Shown: in pieces, positions 1 through 7,604 of the stretch
Numbering within the stretch: the first letter of the stretch is position 1
Layout: each line of letters opens with the position of its first letter
Assembly: GCA_030148085.1 (NCBI GenBank)
Contig: JASBUF010000011.1
Location: forward strand, 1-61,211
Direction: 5' to 3'
Length of the DNA stretch: 61,211 bases
Source of the DNA: Methylophaga sp.
GTDB taxonomy: Bacteria; Pseudomonadota; Gammaproteobacteria; Nitrosococcales; Methylophagaceae
The notes under the pieces: model-generated
What the model saw: only the letters and a program-made list of their open reading frames with translations
What the model was told of the DNA's origin: nothing
Database searches by the model: none
Translations under genes and position numbers: made by a program

Positions 1-234
1 GTTGAGGTGGATGAGTTTATTGAGAAATATGCGTTGAGCGGCGACTATGCACGTTTCACCAGTTTACGTGATGGTCAGCCTTGGCACGTGTTGGTTTATG
101 GCATCTACACCTCGAAGCAGGCTGCGCTAAAAGCCAGTAATCAGTGGCGAGCACCGTTGAATACCGTACCAACCTGGCTTCGCCGTTTCGATAGCGTGCA
201 AAAGCAAATCAAAGAAAAGGGTGTAACGCCATAA
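1..234 (+). CDS. SPOR-domain protein, C-terminal fragment (DamX-like)
   Basis: The reading frame is open from the first base of the window, so this is the 3' end of a longer gene that begins outside it. The last 40 or so residues (VLVYGIYTSKQAA, then PTWLRRFDSVQKQI) match the second half of a SPOR domain, which binds denuded peptidoglycan glycan strands at the division septum. SPOR domains usually sit at the C-terminus of DamX, DedD or FtsN after a transmembrane anchor; the anchor would be upstream and cannot be seen. In gammaproteobacteria damX often follows aroKB, which suggests but does not prove DamX. Its last 26 bases overlap the 3' end of the convergent decarboxylase gene. Confidence 0.75.
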   Translation, partial: VEVDEFIEKYALSGDYARFTSLRDGQPWHVLVYGIYTSKQAALKASNQWRAPLNTVPTWLRRFDSVQKQIKEKGVTP

Positions 235-1360
235 ACAGCCGATCGGAATCAGTCCGATAATCAGCAAATACGGCGCGGTAAACTGGGGTGTCGTGAATAC
301 GGGCCAGAGAAAACACCCCTTGTTCAACCAGTTTGGCTAAATCCTTATGCGTGCTGAAACAGACGATACCAGTGCCGCCAATGAATACTTCCCAGTCCGT
401 ATGTTGCTGCAGCAAAGCGGTAAATTTAGCGGCCTGTGTCAGACGTTGTCGTGTTTGCTCCACAAACCAGTCTTCTCCCAGCATTGTCAGATTCAACCAC
501 AATGGCAGAAATAATTCCGCACCATAGGACCCCATCAAGCGTTGTGTTGGGGCCTGAGCCAGATAGTCAGTCTGCTCCGTACTCGCTAAAGAATGACGGC
601 TCAGATACACGCTACAGGGACGAGGCTGAAACAGTGATTTGTGTGGATCCAGACACAGACTATCTGCCTGCTGAGCCCATTCCAGACTATCGGCGTTTTC
701 AGGAAGCATCAGCCATGCGCCACCCCAGGCCGCATCGACATGTAACCAGCAATCGTAGTGGCGCGCCAGTGTGACGGCATCTTGCAACGGATCAACAGCG
801 CCCAGCGCCGAGGTTCCAACCGTCAGAATGATGGCTAGAGGTGGGAAAATGCTACAAGCGTGAGCCAGCGCATCGCTATCCAGTTGATCCTGTTTATTGA
901 CTGGCAGAGTCTGTAATTCAAGCCCGAGAATGGCACAGGCTTTTGCGACGGAGTAGTGGCAAGCGGTGCTGGCATAGACCACTTTTCGTTTTCTGTTAGC
1001 ATCACGGGCCTGCCACAGGGCCTGTAAGTTGTTATAACTACCACCATGTGAGAACTGCGCATAAGGCAGTTGGAAATGCTGTTTAAACCACTTCAGAGAC
1101 GTTTGTTCGGCCTCAAGCAGTTGTGGATACAGTTCGGCGGATAACAGGTTACCCTGATGAAGGGCCGCGAGTTGCATACCAAGCTGGCTATAAGGGGCAA
1201 GCCCCGTTGTCATATGTGCCGCTTTATCGAGTGATTGCGCTGTTGCCTCATCTAGCAGCGCTTCACAGCCTGTAGGTAGCAGACTTTTGATATCTTCAGG
1301 CTGATTTAATACCTGTTGCAGTAGCCGGTTAGCAGTCTCTGCCGGCAGGGTGTGATTCAT
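209..1360 (-). CDS. PLP-dependent decarboxylase, probable tyrosine decarboxylase of methylofuran synthesis (MfnA-like)
   Basis: A 383-residue group II pyridoxal-phosphate decarboxylase. HVDAAWGGAW carries the Asp that contacts the cofactor ring nitrogen, and LDPHKSLFQPRPC carries the Schiff-base Lys. The family includes tyrosine, glutamate, aspartate and diaminobutyrate decarboxylases. In archaea MfnA decarboxylates tyrosine to tyramine, the first building block of methanofuran. The gene is last in a five-gene minus-strand operon with MfnD- and MfnF-like genes, and its ATG overlaps the stop of the upstream kinase gene (ATGA), so tyrosine decarboxylation for methylofuran is the best guess. Substrate cannot be read from sequence alone; aspartate decarboxylation is the main alternative. 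Confidence 0.75.
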   Translation of the reverse strand: MNHTLPAETANRLLQQVLNQPEDIKSLLPTGCEALLDEATAQSLDKAAHMTTGLAPYSQLGMQLAALHQGNLLSAELYPQLLEAEQTSLKWFKQHFQLPYAQFSHGGSYNNLQALWQARDANRKRKVVYASTACHYSVAKACAILGLELQTLPVNKQDQLDSDALAHACSIFPPLAIILTVGTSALGAVDPLQDAVTLARHYDCWLHVDAAWGGAWLMLPENADSLEWAQQADSLCLDPHKSLFQPRPCSVYLSRHSLASTEQTDYLAQAPTQRLMGSYGAELFLPLWLNLTMLGEDWFVEQTRQRLTQAAKFTALLQQHTDWEVFIGGTGIVCFSTHKDLAKLVEQGVFSLARIHDTPVYRAVFADYRTDSDRLFMALHPFL

Positions 1361-1938
1361 TGCAGAACGAGACCCTTATCAGGGAATAGTGCCTGTTGCT
1401 GGAAGTGGAATAGACTGGTATGCACAGGTTGGCGTGAGTACAGCGTGGTAAAGCCCTTGTCGAGTACACCGTGTTTGATCAGTGCCTGTATCCGAGGTGA
1501 GACCACGGTACTGCGTTTTATCATCACTAACTCATCTGCATTGAGTTGCTGACTCAGCCATAAGGCGAGACTGTCTGAGCTGATATCCCAGCTATGTGGA
1601 ATGTCTTCTCTGGCCAGTAACTGGCGGTCAGGCAGCCAGACATGAAGGCCGGGTGCTAAGCTGTCAACGGATTGTTCCGGATAATAGAAAAGATGACTTT
1701 GCGGTGCCAGGTCCGCCACTAACAGGCCGAACTGTGCCATGGCCAGCAGAGCCATATGATGGGCGCTGCTATTGCTGAAGTTATGCAGGCGTTGTGCGTG
1801 ACGAACTTCATCGGCAAAAGGACCACCACCGGGGACGATGACAACCACTTCATTCTGACTGGCGGTATCCAGCAATTCCAGCCATTGCCGAAGCTCTGGT
1901 GTACGAAACAGGCTTCCGCCCAGCTTGATCACTCTCAT
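1357..1938 (-). CDS. Small amino-acid-kinase-fold protein (candidate MfnE-type phosphate kinase)
   Basis: A 193-residue protein of the aspartate/glutamate/uridylate kinase superfamily. It has the N-terminal VIKLGGSL phosphate-binding segment, a second glycine loop VIVPGGGPFADEV, and a C-terminal WDISSDSLA segment resembling the nucleotide-binding part of the fold. It is shorter than acetylglutamate or aspartate kinases and has no regulatory domain. It lies one base downstream of pabB and overlaps the decarboxylase by four bases, so the genes are surely co-transcribed and perhaps translationally coupled. Methanofuran synthesis needs phosphorylation of aminomethyl-furanmethanol phosphate (MfnE step); a kinase in this operon is the obvious candidate. 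That role is inference; the fold is secure. Confidence 0.7.
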   Translation of the reverse strand: MRVIKLGGSLFRTPELRQWLELLDTASQNEVVVIVPGGGPFADEVRHAQRLHNFSNSSAHHMALLAMAQFGLLVADLAPQSHLFYYPEQSVDSLAPGLHVWLPDRQLLAREDIPHSWDISSDSLALWLSQQLNADELVMIKRSTVVSPRIQALIKHGVLDKGFTTLYSRQPVHTSLFHFQQQALFPDKGLVLQ

Positions 1939-1939
1939 A

Positions 1940-3331
1940 TCAGTATAACCCCTCGATCAAGTGCAGCATTGCTGCTGCCTTATCATGCACCTCCTGATGC
2001 TCTGCCTCAGCCTGAGAATCTGCAACGATACCACCTCCAGCCCAGAAACGCAGCCTATCGTCGCTGAAAACCAACGTACGGATGGTGATATTACTGTCCA
2101 TATTGCCATCAAAACCGATATAGCCGATGCTGCCACAATAAATACCGCGGCGATGGGGTTCTAATTCTTCGATAATCTGCATCGCCCGAAGCTTCGGCGC
2201 ACCGGTGATCGAGCCGCCGGGAAAGCAGGCCCTGAGTAAAGAAACGGCTGATTGTTGCTGCGCCAGTTTACCAGTAATCGTGCTGACCAGATGATGCACT
2301 GTGGCAAAGCTTTCCAGAGCAAAGGGTTTAGGCACCTGAATTGAGCCAGGCTCACAGACCTTACCCAGATCGTTGCGAAGCAGATCGACAATCATCAGGT
2401 TTTCTGCCCGATCTTTGATGCTGCTTTGCAGCGCTTCGGCCAAGGCATGATCGCGCTCTGGATTGTCCCGGTCACGGGGGCGAGTGCCTTTGATCGGCTT
2501 GGTTTCTACTTCGCCGTGATGGACTTCCAGTAATCGTTCCGGTGAAGAACTCATGACGGTCACGTCACCGTTACTGAAATAGGCTGAAAACGGCGCAGCA
2601 TTTTGCTGCCGCAAACGGCGATAGGCAAACCAAGGCTGCCCCTTAGCTTTTATTTCAAAGCGTTTGGCCAGATTGACCTGATAGCAGTCTCCTTCACGAA
2701 TATAGTGCTGGATGCGTGCAAAAGCTTGCTGGTAGTCAGATGGGCTGAGATTGCAGCGCAGCTCACCTTTGACCGTAAAGTTGGACGATTCAAAGTCAAA
2801 GCCGGGTTTGTTGTCAGTAAAGAGTTTGATTAAATCCGGCCAGTCTTGATGGGTTCGTGGGTTTACGCCGTAGCTGGCCAACCAGCAGCGCTGGAGCTGA
2901 TGATCACACACCACGGCCCAGTCATAAATGCCCACAGCCATCTCTGGTATATGTTCAGCATCTTTTGCGGTGCTGGCCAGATGTTCAATCCGGCGGCCCA
3001 GATCATAGGCAAAATAGCCGATCGCACCGCCAGCAAAAGGCAAGTCACTGCTAGTTTGAGGAAACTGGGCTAGAGTTTGCTCCAGTATGAGGAATGGATC
3101 GTCCTTACTGGCTTCGACAGAGTCGCCACGACGGAGAGTTGTTGTGTCACCTTGGGTTTCCAGCGTAATGAAAGGATCGGCACTGAAAATATCATAGCGG
3201 CCGTCTTCGCCACCGGTATTCGCGCTGTCAAGAAGTACAGGCCAATGGTGATTCAGCAGCCTGTTAAACAGGCGCGCGCTATCACCCGGATAGGGCAACT
3301 CGTGGCAAAGCGAAGGAAAATGCAAAGTCAT
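1940..3331 (-). CDS. pabB: Aminodeoxychorismate synthase component I
   Basis: A 463-residue chorismate-binding enzyme that aminates chorismate to 4-amino-4-deoxychorismate, the precursor of p-aminobenzoate. The C-terminal domain shows the family signatures PIKGTRPR, RAENLMIVDLLRNDLG, GSITGAPKLRAMQIIEELEP and the closing GGGIVADSQAEAEHQEV. The PIKGT lysine is typical of PabB; anthranilate synthase has Ala there, which separates this from TrpE. There is no fused glutaminase or lyase domain, so PabA and PabC must lie elsewhere. Placement between OrfY and a kinase in a C1-cofactor operon suggests the pABA is destined for H4MPT, whose arylamine is built on pABA, as well as folate. Confidence 0.93.
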   Translation of the reverse strand: MTLHFPSLCHELPYPGDSARLFNRLLNHHWPVLLDSANTGGEDGRYDIFSADPFITLETQGDTTTLRRGDSVEASKDDPFLILEQTLAQFPQTSSDLPFAGGAIGYFAYDLGRRIEHLASTAKDAEHIPEMAVGIYDWAVVCDHQLQRCWLASYGVNPRTHQDWPDLIKLFTDNKPGFDFESSNFTVKGELRCNLSPSDYQQAFARIQHYIREGDCYQVNLAKRFEIKAKGQPWFAYRRLRQQNAAPFSAYFSNGDVTVMSSSPERLLEVHHGEVETKPIKGTRPRDRDNPERDHALAEALQSSIKDRAENLMIVDLLRNDLGKVCEPGSIQVPKPFALESFATVHHLVSTITGKLAQQQSAVSLLRACFPGGSITGAPKLRAMQIIEELEPHRRGIYCGSIGYIGFDGNMDSNITIRTLVFSDDRLRFWAGGGIVADSQAEAEHQEVHDKAAAMLHLIEGLY

Positions 3332-3340
3332 CCGGTTATT

Positions 3341-4378
3341 TTACGATAACTGCTGCTGCGCCAGAAGAGCCAGTGCGGCGGCGGGTGCATGCGCCGCCGC
3401 ATCTTCTGAGTTGTCGCAGAGCGCACGGAAATCAATATACGGTCGTTGCAAGCGTTCTGCGCAAGCTTCGACCATAAAACGGCCAACTCCGGCACCAATC
3501 AGCGGGGCTGACTCAGACAAAGTAGAAGCCGAGAGTTGTTGAAGACAGGCAGATATCACGGAGCTCAGCTGTTTTTCGGCAAACCATAGAGCCACTTGCT
3601 GCCATTGCGTATCGCTGGCGGCATCAGCGTCGGTCGCCAGCATCCGTGCCAGACGTTGGCGACAGTGAGATTCAGTCCAGGGCTGACTATCTGCACTGGC
3701 ATCTTGAATATCCGTTTGTTGTAGTTTGCCGAGCAGGCACCAGATATCGGCGCTGCTGGCAAACCACTCGGCTGCTAGATGCACGATATGCCCATGTAGA
3801 GGTGCTTTGTCTGCAATTGCCATTAAAGGTGTGCGGATAGCACCTGTGTAAACCAAGCTGCCTTCACGCTGGCGCTCATGATCACTAAGTCCGCTGAGCA
3901 GTAACTTTTGTTGACTGAAAGGGATGATGTCGCAGGTGGTACTGCCGATATCAATAAAGATACCGCTGTCGATCTTGCTGGCCGCATAACGCGCGCTGGC
4001 CTGCCAATTCATGGAGGCGACAGCTTGCCAGCGATGTTTGGCTTCATCAATACTGAGCCAGCCATCATTACCCGCAAAGATATGGCAATGCTGAACCGGT
4101 AATACAGTACTTACACAATCAAGAATGGCCTCAACACCTTCTGCACGATGAGCAAAAGCATCAACCAACTCTCCTGTCATGGTAATAGCATGGGTGGCTT
4201 CAGGACTTTTCAGTATGGAGAGAGCTTGCTCAAGGCTTATGTGAAGCTCGTCGATACCTTTCCATAACGCGCAGGGAAGTTGGAGGACTTCCTGAAGTAC
4301 GCCTTGGGCATTACTTCGTGCCACTTTCAGGTGGGCACCACCGATATCCCAGCCGAGGTAACTAAGTTCTTGTGTCAT
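3341..4378 (-). CDS. OrfY, H4MPT-linked C1 transfer pathway protein (MfnF-like)
   Basis: A 345-residue hydantoinase/oxoprolinase-related protein with an actin-like ATPase fold: LGWDIGGAHLKVAR near the start is phosphate loop 1 and GIFIDIGSTTCDIIPF near residue 140 is phosphate loop 2. This family is found only in organisms with H4MPT-linked C1 transfer and is known as OrfY in methylotrophs. As I recall it, the archaeal relative MfnF joins the furan and gamma-glutamyl-tyramine halves of methanofuran. The start ATG overlaps the stop of the upstream ATP-grasp gene (ATGA), and pabB follows after nine bases. Family assignment is strong; the exact reaction in this organism is inferred. Confidence 0.85.
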   Translation of the reverse strand: MTQELSYLGWDIGGAHLKVARSNAQGVLQEVLQLPCALWKGIDELHISLEQALSILKSPEATHAITMTGELVDAFAHRAEGVEAILDCVSTVLPVQHCHIFAGNDGWLSIDEAKHRWQAVASMNWQASARYAASKIDSGIFIDIGSTTCDIIPFSQQKLLLSGLSDHERQREGSLVYTGAIRTPLMAIADKAPLHGHIVHLAAEWFASSADIWCLLGKLQQTDIQDASADSQPWTESHCRQRLARMLATDADAASDTQWQQVALWFAEKQLSSVISACLQQLSASTLSESAPLIGAGVGRFMVEACAERLQRPYIDFRALCDNSEDAAAHAPAAALALLAQQQLS

Positions 4379-5325
4379 GCTTGTAGGCTCTGATGCAGTG
4401 CGAGGGCAGGGTTACGATGCTGTCTGAAACCCGGTTCAGCATAGGAGCTGGTCAGTCTTGGGTTAATTTCGATGACCCATATTTGATTGTCTGAGAGAAT
4501 CAGGTCGATACCGACAAAGCCCCATAAGCCGGGGATCGTAGCACGAATCTGTTCAGCCAGGGCTTGGGCACTTCCCAGCGGAAGAAGGTTATCGTAGCCG
4601 GGCTGACAATGATTCAGACTTAGCTGATTGTGTATTTCTTTGATGTATTGGCGGTTCACCGACAGAATGTCGGTTTCTGTATCGCCAATAAATAGACTCA
4701 GGCTTAAGGTGTCACCAGTAATATAGGGCTGAACGATATATGCTGATTGTTGTTCGATAGTCAGGCCTGAGACATACTGATGTAAATCAGCACTATGCAG
4801 CTTGTACGTCTGCTCACAGCCAGCGCCATCACGCGGTTTGATAACCCAGAAACAATCATCATTGTGGTCTGACTCCAGCCATTCTTTCCCCGTCTGGGTA
4901 GCTGGAGTCAAAATAGTGTGTTTTGAAAGCTGCTGGCTTGTCAAAAGCTTGTCCGAACAGAGATGTATTGCCCCTGTGCTGCAACCGAGGTGATGTATCG
5001 GTTGCTGCTCCAGCTGACAGGCCAGTTGATAGAGTACGTCGTCGGTTTCCGGCGCAATCAACACAATCTGTTCATTCTGTTGCAGACTTTGTTGCCAATA
5101 CTGTTGGTATTCTCCAGCCGTTGAAATCTTCAGAACAGATAACAGGGGATGTGATGGCAGTTCGGGCAGGCGAGCATCACGCATTAACGTGACGTGCTGT
5201 CCCAATGCAAGCAGATCCTGGCTTAATGCGGTGAGCATAGCATCGCCTTCGTGCATCAGGCCGGGCGAAAACGGCTCATTGAGCAGGGCACCACTGGTAA
5301 GATGCTCGTAGATAAATAAGGTCAT
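4375..5325 (-). CDS. ATP-grasp ligase Orf17 (MfnD-like, candidate tyramine-glutamate ligase)
   Basis: A 316-residue ATP-grasp protein. FWVIKPRDGAGCEQTY around residue 150 is the nucleotide-binding lysine and glycine-rich loop; IWVIEINPRLTSSYAEPG near the C-terminus is the magnesium-binding ExNPR motif. Methylotroph H4MPT clusters regularly carry this gene as orf17, and the archaeal MfnD that joins glutamate to tyramine is of the same superfamily. It is the first gene of the five-gene minus-strand operon; its ATG is only 19 bases from the divergent start of the HisA-like gene, so the promoter must overlap one of the coding regions. Substrate is inferred from context. Confidence 0.8.
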   Translation of the reverse strand: MTLFIYEHLTSGALLNEPFSPGLMHEGDAMLTALSQDLLALGQHVTLMRDARLPELPSHPLLSVLKISTAGEYQQYWQQSLQQNEQIVLIAPETDDVLYQLACQLEQQPIHHLGCSTGAIHLCSDKLLTSQQLSKHTILTPATQTGKEWLESDHNDDCFWVIKPRDGAGCEQTYKLHSADLHQYVSGLTIEQQSAYIVQPYITGDTLSLSLFIGDTETDILSVNRQYIKEIHNQLSLNHCQPGYDNLLPLGSAQALAEQIRATIPGLWGFVGIDLILSDNQIWVIEINPRLTSSYAEPGFRQHRNPALALHQSLQA

Positions 5326-5344
5326 GGTTCAGGAAGCTGTTTTG

Positions 5345-6064
5345 ATGTTGCAGATTATACCGGTCATTGATATCCGACAGGGACGAGTAGTGCATGCCCG
5401 CGGTGGGGAGCGTCATGCTTATCCACCGTTATCATCCATATTGACGGACTCCCATGATGTGCTACAGGTTGTGAGCGATTTGCTGAATTGGTATCCGTTT
5501 CCCCGTCTTTATATCGCCGATTTGGATGCGATTGAAACAGGGCAGGCACCGACTACTCTATATCAAAGTCTAACCATCCAGTTTCCACAGTTAAGCATCT
5601 GGCTGGATAGTGGCATTCAGCATAAAGCTCAACTGGCAGCTTTTAAGGAACTGACCACTATCTATCCCGTACTGGGTAGTGAGACCTTGGATGAGCTCAG
5701 TCTGCTGAAAAACAAAGACTGGCGGCAGCGGCTGATTTTGTCTCTGGACAGGCGCAAGCAACAGTTTATGGGTAAGCCCGAGCTATTATCGAACACGGAG
5801 CTATGGCCTGAGAACGTGATTATGATGAGCCTTGATCATGTCGGAAGTAACACGGGGCCGGATTTAGGCTGGTTTCAGCAGTTGCAGTCAGCCAAAGCTG
5901 ATGTGAGCTGGTTTATTGCCGGAGGAATACGGAATGAGCAGGATTTGGAACAGGTGGAGCAGAATGGCGGCGCAGGGGTATTAGTTGCCAGTGCCTTGCA
6001 CACCGGTCAAATCAGCAGACAAGTCATTTCCCGCTTTATGGAGCAGGAATACCGCCCTTCCTGA
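5345..6064 (+). CDS. HisA/HisF-related TIM-barrel protein of the C1 cluster (Orf9)
   Basis: A 239-residue TIM-barrel protein related to HisA. It starts LQIIPVIDIRQGRVV, with the catalytic-type Asp of strand 1, and ends with the HisA-like phosphate-binding segments SWFIAGGIRNEQDL and GVLVASALHTG. The ATG at 5345 is preferred over one at 5324 because AGGAAG lies nine bases upstream and the protein then begins as HisA does. Genes of this type (orf9) occur in methylotroph and methanogen C1 clusters and are thought to act in H4MPT or methanofuran synthesis; the reaction is unknown to me. It is divergent from the methylofuran operon and convergent with fae. Confidence 0.8.
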   Translation: MLQIIPVIDIRQGRVVHARGGERHAYPPLSSILTDSHDVLQVVSDLLNWYPFPRLYIADLDAIETGQAPTTLYQSLTIQFPQLSIWLDSGIQHKAQLAAFKELTTIYPVLGSETLDELSLLKNKDWRQRLILSLDRRKQQFMGKPELLSNTELWPENVIMMSLDHVGSNTGPDLGWFQQLQSAKADVSWFIAGGIRNEQDLEQVEQNGGAGVLVASALHTGQISRQVISRFMEQEYRPS

Positions 6065-6073
6065 GAAGGGCGG
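6052..6073. terminator. Stem-loop between convergent orf9 and fae
   Basis: A perfect 8-bp stem (CCGCCCTT / AAGGGCGG) with a six-base loop spans the orf9 stop codon. Neither strand has a following T run, so it is a weak intrinsic terminator at best; it may instead protect the 3' end of fae or orf9 mRNA. Confidence 0.4.
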
Positions 6074-6091
6074 CATCACAAGCGTTACAGC

Positions 6092-6652
6092 TTACTTAGC
6101 ACCGAATGGGTGTTCAGTTGAGCGGAATTGAGCTACAACGTCAGCTGCTTTTGGCTCACGAGCTACAGCACGTTTGATAGCTTCTTTAGTTGCACGGTAG
6201 TTCCAATCTTGGATCTTCTCGTCGCTGTCAGCAGTTGGAGAGATGAATACGCCAACGCAGATGAATACATCATCAGCTTCACCAGCTGGGATGGTACCAT
6301 CTTCAACGCATTCTGCAACAGCCATAGAAACACCACGTTGAGCAGGGCCGAACATTTGAACGGCTTGCTTCATGTTTTTGATGGTGACTTTGTTGAACAT
6401 TACTGTAGCAGGCTTAACCATCAGGTTAGGAGTTACTACAGCCAACAGACCGTTAACACCTTGTTTTTGATCAGTCAGAGTACGGCAGAAAGCGTCTTCT
6501 GCAGCTGAGCCACGTGGGCCCATGATGAGGTCGATGTGAGAGACGTTGTCCAGGTCACCGTCTTCGATGACCAGAGATTCACCTACGAGTACGCGATCGA
6601 TAACTGGCATGTTATATTTTCCTGTTCCAAAAAAATTATTAAAAAGGCTCAT
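6092..6652 (-). CDS. fae: Formaldehyde-activating enzyme
   Basis: Fae condenses formaldehyde with H4MPT to methylene-H4MPT, the entry step of formaldehyde oxidation, and is usually very abundant in methylotrophs. The family core is clear: VSHIDLIMGPRGSAAEDAFC with the active-site His, MFNKVTIKNMKQAVQMFGPAQRGV, and the C-terminal TEHPFGAK. Known Fae proteins are about 170 residues and begin near PVIDRVLVGESL, which here is an ATG at 6610 with AGGAAA upstream. A second in-frame ATG at 6652 has a stronger GGGAGG site six bases upstream and gives 186 residues with the extra leader SLFNNFFGTGKYN. I chose 6652 for its ribosome-binding site; 6610 may be the main or an additional start. Confidence 0.95.
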   Translation of the reverse strand: MSLFNNFFGTGKYNMPVIDRVLVGESLVIEDGDLDNVSHIDLIMGPRGSAAEDAFCRTLTDQKQGVNGLLAVVTPNLMVKPATVMFNKVTIKNMKQAVQMFGPAQRGVSMAVAECVEDGTIPAGEADDVFICVGVFISPTADSDEKIQDWNYRATKEAIKRAVAREPKAADVVAQFRSTEHPFGAK

Positions 6653-6658
6653 ATGTTT

Positions 6659-6680
6659 CCTCCCTTGCAAGCAAGGAAGG
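6659..6680 (-). promoter_or_regulatory. Hairpin sequestering the fae ribosome-binding site
   Basis: In the fae leader the sequence CCUUCCUUGC is followed, after UU, by GCAAGGGAGG. The arms pair over ten positions with one G-U wobble (the innermost pairs would open into the loop). The 3' arm contains the entire GGGAGG Shine-Dalgarno site for the ATG at 6652, so folding would hide it. Confidence 0.5.
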
Positions 6681-6734
6681 GCGTATACGTAATAAAGGAA
6701 CGTATTACCTGCTCAGTGCCGTCCGCTGGATGCT

Positions 6735-7604
6735 TCATGGTACTGAAATTCTGTCAGCAGAAAACCCGCGCTGAAATGCGTAGAGCAACAGCGTTGCCGC
6801 GACAAGGTCTGCGGTGGTTCCTGGATTAATGGCATTCTGCTTTAATTCGTTGTCCCAAGCAGTGAGCTGATTTAAATAAGTATCTAACTTACTGTTTTTA
6901 TTCATCTCAAAAACGAGTTGTTTTGCCTTATCTGTCACTGCGATTGCGAGCTGCCTGGAATTTTTGCGTAAAATCAAGCTGTCAGGCGCGTCGGATAAGA
7001 GCATAAGATACGCGAAAGCGGTTGCCCATTCAACACTTTCCCCAGAATTTAACGCACTTGTCAATGCTGGCAAACTGACGCGCCATAATGTATTGAAATT
7101 GCTTACATATTGTAGGGCTATTTGGTCGCGGTCTTTAGCCATTTCCATGGCCTCAAACAGGGTCACGGTCGGCTCTTCCGAGATGTCCTGAACATCGCTT
7201 TTCCCCATGCCGCCAGCCTCAGCTAAACGAATCGCTTCATAGCAAGCTTTGGCGTCTTCCTGCGTCAGCGAGTTCAGTACTTTTTCCAGCGCGGATGGGA
7301 ACTGTTCAAACTTGTCGACATGCTCAATGGCAGTGCAGAGGGGTGCCATTAACAAGACGATGCCGAGATTCGTATTGCAATCAACAACTTCACGAGTCGC
7401 TTTGATAGCAAGAAGAATGCGATCGCCAACTGAAAGACCTGGGCGGGCCATAATCGGAGCAATGGCTTTAGCGCTACGTAGAAAGTCATCCACAGCCATA
7501 TTGTGACCATCACTGAAGCAATTCACATTACCCGGTTTGGGGGCCATGACCTCTTGCTGACAGGCCCAATAAACGGCGTGTTCTATGTCCGGTTCAGATA
7601 GCAT
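6735..7604 (-). CDS. Triphosphoribosyl-dephospho-CoA synthase-like protein (Orf7 of the C1 cluster)
   Basis: A 289-residue protein of the CitG/MdcB-like family, recognised from PKPGNVNCFSDGHNM near the N-terminus, CNTNLGIVLLMAPL and the alpha-helical remainder ending NPGTTADLVAATLLLYAFQRG. Citrate-lyase or malonate-decarboxylase genes, the usual partners of CitG, are absent; methylotroph H4MPT clusters carry this relative as orf7, between orf5 and fae as here. It is presumed to act in H4MPT-cofactor synthesis, but the reaction is not established to my knowledge. The ATG at 7604 is chosen because upstream starts run far into orf5 and add a non-homologous hydrophobic stretch; it overlaps the orf5 3' end by 11 bases. 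Confidence 0.8.
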   Translation of the reverse strand: MLSEPDIEHAVYWACQQEVMAPKPGNVNCFSDGHNMAVDDFLRSAKAIAPIMARPGLSVGDRILLAIKATREVVDCNTNLGIVLLMAPLCTAIEHVDKFEQFPSALEKVLNSLTQEDAKACYEAIRLAEAGGMGKSDVQDISEEPTVTLFEAMEMAKDRDQIALQYVSNFNTLWRVSLPALTSALNSGESVEWATAFAYLMLLSDAPDSLILRKNSRQLAIAVTDKAKQLVFEMNKNSKLDTYLNQLTAWDNELKQNAINPGTTADLVAATLLLYAFQRGFSADRISVP

